In this document: positions 11,201 through 19,500 of the stretch, piece by piece | How positions within the stretch are numbered: the stretch's first letter is position 1 | How the letters are laid out: each line of letters begins with the position of its first letter | From: Sphaerolaimus hirsutus | Lineage: Eukaryota > Nematoda > Chromadorea > Monhysterida > Sphaerolaimidae | Direction: 5' to 3' | Length of the DNA stretch: 64,000 nucleotides | Assembly (NCBI GenBank): GCA_964036195.1 | Contig: CAXIWS010000780.1 | Location: 1-64,000 of the forward strand | Notes under the pieces: generated by a model | What the model was told of the DNA's origin: nothing | What the model saw: the letters and a program-made list of their open reading frames with translations, nothing else | Database searches by the model: none | Program-made: the position numbers and the translations under genes

Positions 11201-12828
11201 GAGGCATCATATACTTCTCTGACCTTTGTGGTAGTTTTCTCTGGCGTTATCACTGGTTGATGAGGCAATATATGGAACTTTCTGCCATCCATAATATCCT
11301 CTTGGACTTTCTCAATCACTCCTTGCTCCTCTTGTGCTTTCATGATTGCCTGAATTTTCTCCAGTAATTCTGGGTCTCTCTTGAGCCTGTTGGTGAGGTA
11401 TCTGAACCTCTTGAACGCCATTGCTTTGTTATCTGGGAGTTCATGCAAATTCGGTTTGTACATGAACTTTACAGAGTACCGTCCATCTGGGTTTCTCTGT
11501 ACACTCTCATTGAATTGCTTTATGGCCTCATCATCCTCGACGAGGTCTGGCTGGTCCATTATGCCAATGGTATCCAGTCTATCCATGTCTTTGACATTTG
11601 GTACAGGAGCAATTGACAACGGTGCTTCCTCGTACCACTTTTCTCTCTGAATTTGATGCACAATTGTGTTGACCACCACCGGATATGCGCCATCCATGGT
11701 CCATTGATTTATGTTGCTCGTCAGCTGCCCACCTCCCATCAGCAATCCCAATTCTGATGGAATGACATACAATCCTGACGGAAGTCTGGTGGTGCTGGTG
11801 TTTCTGGACATCAAATCCCAGAAATAATTCAAGCCTACTATAATGTCTGGCTTGAACTTGCACTCTGTCCCTTTTTCCTTGGGAATTCTGTCTGCAAAGT
11901 AACTCTCATCCGGGAAGTACTTCTGCAGGTACTTTTCGTCCTGTTCTGACACAGGCACTTTGATCTGTTCTGTGGTCAACGTCGGGACCACATCAGCCAC
12001 CATATCAACTTTCTGGCCATTTCTGAGCCGCATTCTGAATTCCACTTGCTGTACTACTTTATAGTGCGGCTTTTCATTTCCGAATGTGTACACCTGGATG
12101 TGGTGTTCACCTGTACTTTTCAAATTGAGTTTCTTGGCCACTTTCTCTGACATGTACGTTCCCTGGGATCCTGTGTCCAGGAACGCTTGAATCTGTAGTG
12201 GTGGCTGTTCAGGCTCCATCTCTGTATCCATTTCTGAAGCCTCAATCACGGTTCTGGCTGTCATCAGCATTGACATATTCCTGTTTACTGACAGGTTCAC
12301 TGACATATTCTGTTGCTTTGTATTTGGTTCTGTAACCACTGTGCTGGATATGGTTTCTGTCTCTACCATTTCTGGTCCAGCTTCTTCCACAGTGACACAA
12401 TTCACTGTGGCCTTTCTCTGTTGGCTCTGTGCTGGTCGACCGGCCGTCGGCACAAACTTTCTGCCATTGTTTGCTGATTGCTGGCCATTCTGTTGACCAT
12501 TTGCTTTGAATGCTGGAATTTGCCGTCCAGCGTTTCCATTGCTATTGTCACTAAATTTCTCTGGGCACACTGCAGTGTGGTGCCTATTGGACTTGCAATA
12601 GAAACAATTTCTTGTAAATTGACACTGAGCCATGTAATGCCCTTTCTGCAGGCATCTCAGACATCGCTCTGCCTTTGATAAAATCACTCTCCTTTCTCTG
12701 GCAGTTTTGAATTTTGGACACTTATCATTAAAGTGTAATTGCTGTGTGTCATTGCAGAACACACACGGCCTCCCAGGATTCATAAATCCAGCCTGTGGTG
12801 CACTCTGACCATTCTGGATCACAGACAT
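8182..12828 (-). CDS. Pao-type Pol (protease, RT, RNase H, integrase), first unit; 3' truncated
   Basis: 1548 codons. Zinc-binding cluster at residues 22-37 (CX2CX6HX4C), 56-69 and 75-88 (both CX2CX4HX4C); aspartic protease LDTGS with Asp218; RT motif A Asp near 583, motif C YVDN with Asp663; RNase H with Asp844; integrase zinc ligands H1214, H1219, C1244, C1247 and DDE triad D1280, D1342, E1403. The Met at 12828 is probably not a genuine start: in sister copies it is an internal Met of a continuous gag-pol frame, and it overlaps the frameshifted gag end by 10 nt. Two defects: RT motif B has Arg at 629 where sister copies have Gly (VPFRIICSP versus VPFG), and the C-terminus is cut at the junction, so the last residues are out-of-frame gag sequence. 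Probably not a functional polymerase. Confidence 0.85.
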   Translation of the reverse strand: MSVIQNGQSAPQAGFMNPGRPCVFCNDTQQLHFNDKCPKFKTARERRVILSKAERCLRCLQKGHYMAQCQFTRNCFYCKSNRHHTAVCPEKFSDNSNGNAGRQIPAFKANGQQNGQQSANNGRKFVPTAGRPAQSQQRKATVNCVTVEEAGPEMVETETISSTVVTEPNTKQQNMSVNLSVNRNMSMLMTARTVIEASEMDTEMEPEQPPLQIQAFLDTGSQGTYMSEKVAKKLNLKSTGEHHIQVYTFGNEKPHYKVVQQVEFRMRLRNGQKVDMVADVVPTLTTEQIKVPVSEQDEKYLQKYFPDESYFADRIPKEKGTECKFKPDIIVGLNYFWDLMSRNTSTTRLPSGLYVIPSELGLLMGGGQLTSNINQWTMDGAYPVVVNTIVHQIQREKWYEEAPLSIAPVPNVKDMDRLDTIGIMDQPDLVEDDEAIKQFNESVQRNPDGRYSVKFMYKPNLHELPDNKAMAFKRFRYLTNRLKRDPELLEKIQAIMKAQEEQGVIEKVQEDIMDGRKFHILPHQPVITPEKTTTKVREVYDASAKPPGMPSLNECMYRGPVILPQLVGMLMRFRLHGIALVADIEKAFLQISLQDSDRDVTRFLWYKDPTKPSMEDNIQIYRFARVPFRIICSPALLALTVRYHLNQAGTENAKLIDENLYVDNLILSVDTEQKAIKLYHESKVLFKEAQMNLREWNSNNKNFTWQLAESDVAKEIVTTVLGMKWDTESDQMWLKTPKTVQLSQLSETDQKIKLPTKRTVAKVTAGCFDPMGLVSPVLLPAKRFLQMLWHSGPSAKEWDTPLSEEQTAIWQQLEAELLKVGQIKFNRNLNYQSSADAQLHIFIDASAMAYSAAAYICQKTENDSGTSSLLYSRLRLAPKKPEVTIPRLELLAMLIGSRMSKFIHKELKDVKFSQTVVWSDSTCCLKWLTTAKPLACFVKNRLDEVRKIQSETENMHIRHIAGLENPADMATRGMNMSELEGSNLWWKGPEWLMTGEWPEPKVEPVTPEVMAEIKKEELKFPKASPIYLGATQQVVSDPDASNVQADESKQSNPLGIEIQRFSSLTKLLDATVYVMRFVRQMHKKRNRNDSQNGLSEIMESICGTMKPQGIISIEEREIALKYWIKVTQQNHYKGVAEILATSHSKDSQNSKKTAADQQLIKWLNVQMHQDGILKCHGQMEHTDPQEVTVPLILLPATATVTQLIVRDQHEKLMHAGVQHTLAAIRQKYWITQGRRVIYNVTRTCPTCKKLGAKPYQLPPMPDLPETRVQRARPFQYTGLDYLGPFWYKVDKDHRKMWICLFTCMVTRAVHLESVLDMTAPEFLNAVRRFIARRGKPEAVISDNATQFKLTEKVLSTSTDKAINTGKEWSEMVKSGAVQTYCSQQQIQWNMTTPMAPWQGGVYERMVGITKKHFKAAVGHRMLTLQELLTLLPEVEAVINSRPISYIYGDVKSLRVLTPKDFLTGEGQIGAPQFDADKDGEFVPRMDNAAKLQKYWETTQQTLDKFWDLWHQEYIPSLRERTQVTHKHGRLTATQEPKVHRRVGRKWQP

Positions 12829-14036
12829 GCTCCCTGTGCTGGTCCTTGGGTTCTCTGGCCCTCTGAATTGATTCCCATTGCCTTGGAATCGATTATTGAA
12901 TTGTGTGCGCGTGGATTACTCCCGAATCCCTGGCGCGATTGCTGAACTGGTCCTTCAGTTTGCTGTGCGTGCTGTACAGCCTCACTGAGCGCTAGCTGCT
13001 TGCCAAACAGCTTTCTGAATATTTCCACCGTCAAGGCTTCCTCAGTTCCCTGTTCCTTCTGGATTTCTCTGAGAACCTTGGGTGGTACTTTCTGTTGCAG
13101 CTGGCTCAACAGCATTGGATGTTCCACTGATTCACCCAGTGACTCCAACTGCTGGAGCAGCCTTTCAATTGCATCAAACAAAATTCTCATATCCTGACAG
13201 GTATTCCTGGCCTGTCGCAGCTTCATGATATTACTCATCAGCGTGTTTCTGACCACAACTGGTTGGTCATATCTTTTCTTGAGCATTGCAATTGCGGGTG
13301 CATAATTCTCTGCGGTCACACTCAATCCACTGATCATGCCAAATGCTGAGCTTTTCAGCAGGCTCCTCAAGTATGAGAACTTGGAAATGTCCTCCAAATC
13401 TGTTCGATTGTGGATGTGGGATTCAAACATTTGCCACCATGATCGAAATTTGACAATTTCCCCAGTAAACTGTTCCACTTCCAGTTTCTGTAATTTGACG
13501 CTCTTTGCTGTGGTTGCATTGGTTGAACTGGCCCCCGGAGCAGCTCCCTGAGCTGTCAGAGCCATCTGGGCAGCCATCTGCTGTATGAATGCTGTATTGA
13601 CTTCATACATGGTATTTCCGCTCTGTTGCTGGATCATGTCTTGCAACTCTTCGATGTATACATTCATGGCTGCAATTTTCTGCGTCACCAAGTCTGACAT
13701 ATTTGCATATTCCTCATATGAGTCTTGGTATATCTTCTGTTCTTGTTCCATCTGGTCAGGTTCGTCAATGTCCTTGACGACATCCCTCCATGCGTCAAAT
13801 TGAGTTCTCACTGCAGTCATTGCACTTTCCAATTTTGCACCCTCTTGTTTGATAGATGCAATCACTCTTCTCATTTCTGTTCTCTTTTCTTCCTTTGTTG
13901 CTCCCGCAAATATCTCTGGGTCATATTTGGCATATTCTCTTGCCAATCTGCTGTCCACCCTGTGCTTTGCCAGCCCCAGGGTCTTTCTGATGTGACCCGT
14001 TGGTGAAACCATTTTTGCTGATGAATTTTCCTTCAC
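12819..14036 (-). CDS. Gag, Pao type, with C-terminal frameshift
   Basis: 405 codons starting at the first Met after the 1.2-kb leader. The N-terminal ~150 residues are Lys/Glu-rich and probably helical. The conserved Pao gag region (DUF1759-like) lies at about 185-340, with the WW pair at 200-201 and the segment LSVTAENYAPAIAMLKKRYD. Residues ~378-405 are out of frame, because one C present in the sister unit (near 7421) is missing between 12903 and 12904. The frame therefore stops at 12819, 10 nt inside the next Met of pol. In the other copies gag continues straight into the zinc knuckles and protease, so this gag has lost its nucleocapsid fingers. The start codon matches the intact element (both have M-K at position 1 and SPTGHIRK shortly after). 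Confidence 0.85.
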   Translation of the reverse strand: MKENSSAKMVSPTGHIRKTLGLAKHRVDSRLAREYAKYDPEIFAGATKEEKRTEMRRVIASIKQEGAKLESAMTAVRTQFDAWRDVVKDIDEPDQMEQEQKIYQDSYEEYANMSDLVTQKIAAMNVYIEELQDMIQQQSGNTMYEVNTAFIQQMAAQMALTAQGAAPGASSTNATTAKSVKLQKLEVEQFTGEIVKFRSWWQMFESHIHNRTDLEDISKFSYLRSLLKSSAFGMISGLSVTAENYAPAIAMLKKRYDQPVVVRNTLMSNIMKLRQARNTCQDMRILFDAIERLLQQLESLGESVEHPMLLSQLQQKVPPKVLREIQKEQGTEEALTVEIFRKLFGKQLALSEAVQHAQQTEGPVQQSRQGFGSNPRAHNSIIDSKAMGINSEGQRTQGPAQGACL

Positions 14037-14143
14037 TATTTCTTTTTATAGTGTGTCTCCTGTGACACCTGTGACACTTCTCTGCGTCTTTCTGTGTAGT
14101 GCTCTGTGCACCACAGATTTGTTGTGCCACGCACAATACCAAT

Positions 14144-14246
14144 GCAGTCCTACAGGCCCCTGACGTGTTCTCACGCGTTGACCTTTACTGCACTGGCACC
14201 AGGTGTGTTCCTAAAGCCCCTGACGTGATTGTTTACACGCTTTGAC
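14144..14246 (-). repeat. Two-copy tandem repeat in leader, period 64 bp
   Basis: The block that begins GTCAA(C/A)GCGTG and contains ACGTCAGGGGC occurs twice on the sense strand, starting at 14246 and 14182. The same pair is seen at 63797 and 63861 in the other leader. Confidence 0.7.
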
Positions 14247-14630
14247 TTCAACACACCGGTCAAATCAACCTGGACAATAAACAATTTTTTTGCCCAGCAG
14301 TGTGCGCCCAAAGAGGGTCTGTACACACCTTTTCTGAGCGCTCTGGCGCTCTTTCTGGCACGCCTGTGTGCCTTGTGACCACGCCGGCCACTTGCTTTCC
14401 TGAGTGGTTCCTGTGCCGCTGTGCGCAGTGCTGTGCTTGCCGTGTCACTTGTGACACGTTTCTGTGCACTCTGGTGCACTTTCTGATTCTGGGCAGTGTT
14501 TCTGTACACTGTTCTGCAATTGCGCTTGTGCAATGCAGTATTCTGGCACTTTTGTGCTGTCTGATCTGATGGTACCGAGCAGGCACAGCGTGTATATTTG
14601 ATGGGAGCTCCGCAAAGCCCCTACACACTA

Positions 14631-14650
14631 CCAAGTATCCTAATACTTGG
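14631..14650 (-). other. Perfect 8-bp leader stem-loop
   Basis: In the sense direction the sequence is CCAAGTAT, loop TAGG, ATACTTGG. It is fully conserved at 63393-63412. Candidate structured leader element. Confidence 0.55.
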
Positions 14651-15222
14651 TTTTCAAATCCACTCTCTGTCAGCTACAGCCCTCTGTCTGCTACAGCCCT
14701 TTGTACACTGATACCCCTACTTTTGCACTTCCGAGGTATGAGTCCACTCTTACCCAGTGGAGCAAGGGACCTCCGCAAATGCCCAAAAAACAGCCCTTTG
14801 ACTAGCGTGGCTCTGTGGCGATCCTGTCTCCGTCAGGTCACCCTCCCTTGGCATAGGAAGGACGTGCGAGCGGTCACTGGCGTCCGGATGTCCAGGAGCG
14901 TCCAGCGAAAGTTTGACCACCGTCCGACAATGACTCCTTGTCAAATGCCGGTGCCGCCCAGCGTCTAGCACCTTGCCAGAACACTGGTGAAAGCTGCCTG
15001 AAATCCTGACAGGCTTGTCAGAACTCCAGTGTCCTCCGCGCGTGAGCGTAGAACCGCTCCCAAGATGTAGACAGGAGTGCTGTGACTTTGGCACAATGCT
15101 GTCTGCAAATCAACAGCCAACGCTCAGCCAAGGCCAATTGATGTTCAGCAGGACTTTTGAAGTTCTGCCAACTGCCGCACAATGTCCGTTCCGGCTTGGT
15201 GATAGCACAATGTCATGCAATC

Positions 15223-15240
15223 ACCCTGCTCGCTGCGCCA
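15223..15240 (-). promoter_or_regulatory. Primer-binding site, tRNA-Ser
   Basis: The sense sequence TGGCGCAGCGAGCAGGGT directly follows the 5' LTR. It is complementary over 18 nt to the 3' end of metazoan tRNA-Ser of the GCAGCGA... acceptor-stem type, including the added CCA. This is the minus-strand DNA primer site. Confidence 0.85.
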
Positions 15241-15373
15241 TGTGATGAAGCCACCGAAGTCAGCGTCTTCTACCACCGAATCCGGCAACTCCAAGACCGT
15301 AGTGAGAAACGGCCTTTAGAGTGGTTGATTTCCCGTTGTAGCCGAACGTCCACTTGTCGACAGCCAAGTTGAG

Positions 15374-15429
15374 TTTATTTCGTAGTTGCGTGTTGAAAAG
15401 GGGGTTCGAATTGTTTCAGGTACTTTATT
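15374..15429 (-). terminator. Twin poly(A) signals in LTR A
   Basis: AATAAA in sense at 15379-15374 and 15429-15424, about 50 nt apart. Both are kept in the other two A-type LTRs. Confidence 0.5.
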
Positions 15430-16247
15430 TCGATCAGATACAGCGTGTTACAAAAGCGCAAAGTCTAGCGAGCTTCCTAATCGAAGTTTCTATCGCTAGC
15501 TTATTTTCGTTCAGTAGCTTGGGGTCCGCAGACTGAAATAAAAACTTCCAAAGTAGCTAAGACACGGAAATCATGTATAGAAAAACAGCTACAGTAATTT
15601 CCTAATACAAATGCATAAATAAACCACAAATATAACAATAAGACACATTTGACCGAAACAGTTGGCTTATTCTATGCGTGCATACATTCAAATGCTTATG
15701 GTAAAGAAATACCAAGTACAAATTGGGCTAATAGAAAAACTATTAATCTTGAGAGGCGCGAAGTCGGCAAACTCGGCCGATTTACTAATTTGCTTCAATT
15801 TGTCAGAAAACATTGACACACATTGGAACTAATATAATAGGGTTTGAAAATTATAAATAGTGGTGCAAATGTTCCTAATAATGCAAATAGAACATGGTAT
15901 ATTCAACACAATAATAGTAATCACTTCCTGGAAACGTATACTTCATAATTGGCAAATTGGGACTTATTCGAGGTAAATGGGTATATTAATTGAGCAGGGT
16001 TTATAATACATTCTTAGGTATAATTTGAGCAGGGTATTTCCGTGAATGTCAAGTAAATATAAATATAAATAGTGAGCAAGGTTAATATAATTATACCTAC
16101 GCGAAGGGCTTTAATAAACACATACAGTAAATGCTAGTTGCACTCAGGGCACTATTTCTCTATTAGGACGCTGGCTTAAGTAAATACGTAGCACATAAAT
16201 ATTTACAAGATCTGACTTTATCAACTTACAAGTAAACCATGTAAATG

Positions 16248-16289
16248 TATATATAATAATGATCAGAAAATTACGGCGAGTTGAATGAG
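16248..16289 (-). promoter_or_regulatory. Candidate core promoter of LTR A
   Basis: On the sense strand, a block CTCATTCAACTC...TGATC is followed about 5-20 nt later by ATTATATATA. The same order (block, then TATA-like stretch) is present in the otherwise different LTR of element 3 and in both other A-type LTRs, which suggests selection. The transcription start is not mapped. Confidence 0.4.
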
Positions 16290-16556
16290 TCTGATTTCAT
16301 GTTAATACACTTAATAATAACTTGTTTTACCTTTTAACCTAAATATTCCACATAAACATATTGATTACTCATAAACCACTTTCCTAATTAAATATTCTCC
16401 ATGGATAAATAATATAGTGCAGGAAATATATTTTGCGTGGTAAATAAATATAGTGTATGAAAAGTAAAATAGTCCAAATAAGTAAATGTGCAAATATGAG
16501 CCTAATTATCAAATCTCCGTATTTCTTTATCCATCCATTTTGCCACGGTCAGCACA

Positions 16557-19500
16557 CTATGGAAATCTGACTATGGAAATTTGACTGTGGAAATTGAGCG
16601 TGGAAATCTGACTATGGAAATCTGACTGTGGAAATCTGACTGTGGAAATTGAGTGTGGAAATCTGACTGTGGAAATCTGACTGTGGAAATTGACTGTGGA
16701 AATCTGACTATGGAAATCTGACTGTGGAAATCTGACTGTAGAACTTGACTATGGAAATCTGACTGTGGGAATCTGACTGTGGAAATCTGACTGTGGAAAT
16801 CTGACTATGGAAATCTGACTATGGAAATTTGACTGTGGAAATTGAGCATGGAAATCTGACTATGGAAATCTGACTATGGAAATCTGACTGTGGAAATCTG
16901 ACTGTGGAAATTGAGCGTGGAAATCTGACTGTGGAAATCTGACTGTAGAAATTGACTGTGGAAATCTGACTATGGAAATCTGACTGTGGAAATCTGACTG
17001 TAGAACTTGACTGTTGAAATCTGACTATGGAAATTTGACTGTGGAAATTGAGCGTGGAAATCTGACTGTGGAAATCTGACTGTAAAAATTGACTGTGGAA
17101 ATCTGACTATGGAAATCTGACTGTGGAAATCTGACTGTGGAAATCTGACTGTGGAAATCTGACTGTGGAAATCTGACTATGGAAATTGAGTGTGGAAATC
17201 TGACTGTGGAAATCTGACTATGGAAATTTGACTGTGGAAATTGACTGTGGAAATCTGACTGTGGAAATCTGACTATGGAAATCTGACTATGGAAATTTGA
17301 CTGTGGAAATTGAGCGTGGAAATCTGACTGTGGAAATCTGACTGTGGAAATCTGACTATGGAAATCTGACTATGGAAATTTGACTGTGGAAATTGAGCGT
17401 GGAAATCTGACTATGGAAATCTGACTGTGGAAATCTGACTATGGAAATTTGACTGTGGAAATTGACTGTGGAAATCTGACTGTGGAAATCTGACTGTGGA
17501 AATCTGACTATGGAAATCTGACTATAAAAATTTGACTGTGGAAATTGAGCGTGGAAATCTGACTGTGGAAATCTGACTGTAGAAATTGACTGTGGAAATC
17601 TGACTATGGAAATCTGACTGTGGAAATCTGACTGTAGAACTTGACTGTTGAAATCTGACTATGGAAATTTGACTGTGGAAATTGAGCGTGGAAATCTGAC
17701 TGTGGAAATCTGACTGTAAAAATTGACTGTGGAAATCTGACTATGAAATCTGACTGTGGAAATCTGACTGTGGAAATCTGACTGTGGAAATCTGACTGTG
17801 GAAATCTGACTATGGAAATTGAGTGTGGAAATCTGACTGTGGAAATCTGACTGTGGAAATCTGACTATGGAAATTTGACTGTGGAAATTGACTGTGGAAA
17901 TCTGACTGTGGAAATCTGACTATGGAAATCTGACTATGGAAATTTGACTGTGGAAATTGAGCGTGGAAATCTGACTGTGGAAATCTGACTGTGGAAATCT
18001 GACTATGGAAATCTGACTATGGAAATTTGACTGTGGAAATTGAGCGTGGAAATCTGACTATGGAAATCTGACTGTGGAAATCTGACTATGGAAATTTGAC
18101 TGTGGAAATTGACTGTGGAAATCTGACTGTGGAAATCTGACTGTGGAAATCTGACTATGGAAATCTGACTATAAAAATTTGACTGTGGAAATTGAGCGTG
18201 GAAATCTGACTATGGAAATCTGACTGTGGAAATCTGACTATGGAAATCTGACTATGGAAATTTGACTGTGGAAATTGAGCGTGGAAATCTGATTGTGGAA
18301 ATCTGACTGTGGAAATAGACTGTGGAAATCTGACTATGGAAATCTGACTGTGGAAATCTGACTATGGAAATTTGACTGTGGAAATTGGGCGTGGAAATCT
18401 AACTGTGGAAATCTGACTGTGGAAATTGACTGTGGAAATCTGACTATGGAAATCTGACTGTGGAAATCTGACTGTGGAAACCTGACTGTGGAAATCTGAC
18501 TATGGAAATCTGACTATGGAAATCTGACTGTGGAAACTTGACTATAGAAATCTGACTGTGGAAACTTGACTATGGAAATTTGACTGTGGAAATAGACTGT
18601 GGAAATCTGACTGTGGAAATCTGACTATGGAAATTTGACCGTGGAAATTGACTGTGGAAATCTGACTATGGAAATTGAGTGTGGAAATCTGACTGTGGAA
18701 ATCTGACTGTGGAAATCTGACTATGGAAATTTGACTGTGGAAATTGACTGTGGAAATCTGACTGTGGAAATCTGACTATGGAAATCTGACTATGGAAATT
18801 TGACTGTGGAAATTGAGCGTGGAAATCTGACTGTGGAAATCTGACTGTGGAAATCTGACTATGGAAATCTGACTATGGAAATTTGACTGTGGAAATTGAG
18901 CGTGGAAATCTGACTATGGAAATCTGACTGTGGAAATCTATGGAAATTTGACTGTGGAAATTGACTGTGGAAATCTGACTGTGGAAATCTGACTGTGGAA
19001 ATCTGACTATGGAAATCTGACTATAAAAATTTGACTGTGGAAATTGAGCGTGGAAATCTGACTATGGAAATCTGACTGTGGAAATCTGACTATGGAAATC
19101 TGACTATGGAAATTTGACTGTGGAAATTGAGCGTGGAAATCTGATTGTGGAAATCTGACTGTGGAAATAGACTGTGGAAATCTGACTATGGAAATCTGAC
19201 TGTGGAAATCTGACTATGGAAATTTGACTGTGGAAATTGGGCGTGGAAATCTAACTGTGGAAATCTGACTGTGGAAATTGACTGTGGAAATCTGACTATG
19301 GAAATCTGACTGTGGAAATCTGACTGTGGAAACCTGACTGTGGAAATCTGACTATGGAAATCTGACTATGGAAATCTGACTGTGGAAACTTGACTATAGA
19401 AATCTGACTGTGGAAACTTGACTATGGAAATTTGACTGTGGAAATTGACTGTGGAAATCTGACTGTGGTAATTTGACCATGGAAATTGACTGTGGAAATC

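Larger units (their letters stand above)
14037..15222 (-). other. 5' leader of the composite element (subfamily A)
   Basis: About 1.2 kb between PBS and gag start, nearly identical to the leader at 62821-64000. It contains a perfect 8-bp stem-loop (14631-14650), a tandem repeat with 64-bp period (about 14144-14246) and several short sense frames of 114-124 codons. These frames differ between the two copies by many amino acid changes and match nothing I recognise, so I regard the leader as non-coding RNA with upstream AUGs, probably holding packaging or dimerisation signals. Confidence 0.7.
1..16556 (-). mobile_element. Composite BEL/Pao env-bearing LTR retroelement (subfamily A), left end outside window
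   Basis: Read on the minus strand: 5' LTR (15241-16556), PBS, leader, gag, pol, then a second gag-pol followed by env. The two gag-pol blocks align with a constant offset of 5483 bp and differ by scattered substitutions, so they come from two different elements of one subfamily rather than from a fresh tandem copy. The right LTR abuts satellite DNA at 16557 (flank CTATG). The 3' LTR must lie left of the window; by comparison with the sister copy, env should stop about 170 nt beyond the left edge. This is a dimeric, recombinant element. Confidence 0.9.
15241..16556 (-). repeat. 5' LTR, subfamily A (1316 bp)
   Basis: TG...CA ends (TGTGATGAAG... to ...GGTCAGCACA on the plus strand). It is homologous along its whole length to 55394-56695 and, inverted, to 61502-62802. 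AT-rich, with no gene. It has a TATA-like stretch, two AATAAA signals and three copies of TGAGCAGGGT or TGAGCAAGGT (15991, 16026, 16073). Its outer end meets satellite DNA. Confidence 0.92.

Noticed and set aside
12819..12828. Programmed -1 frameshift between gag and pol
   Set aside because: Other copies are continuous in frame, and a single missing base explains the split.
14171..14634. Accessory proteins of 120-124 aa in the leader
   Set aside because: They overlap each other in different frames. The two available copies differ by about a dozen substitutions over 124 residues, with no domain recognised.
15223..15240. Host tRNA-Ser gene fragment
   Set aside because: Only the 3' terminal 18 nt including CCA is present, directly beside an LTR. 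This is a primer-binding site; nuclear tRNA genes do not normally encode CCA.
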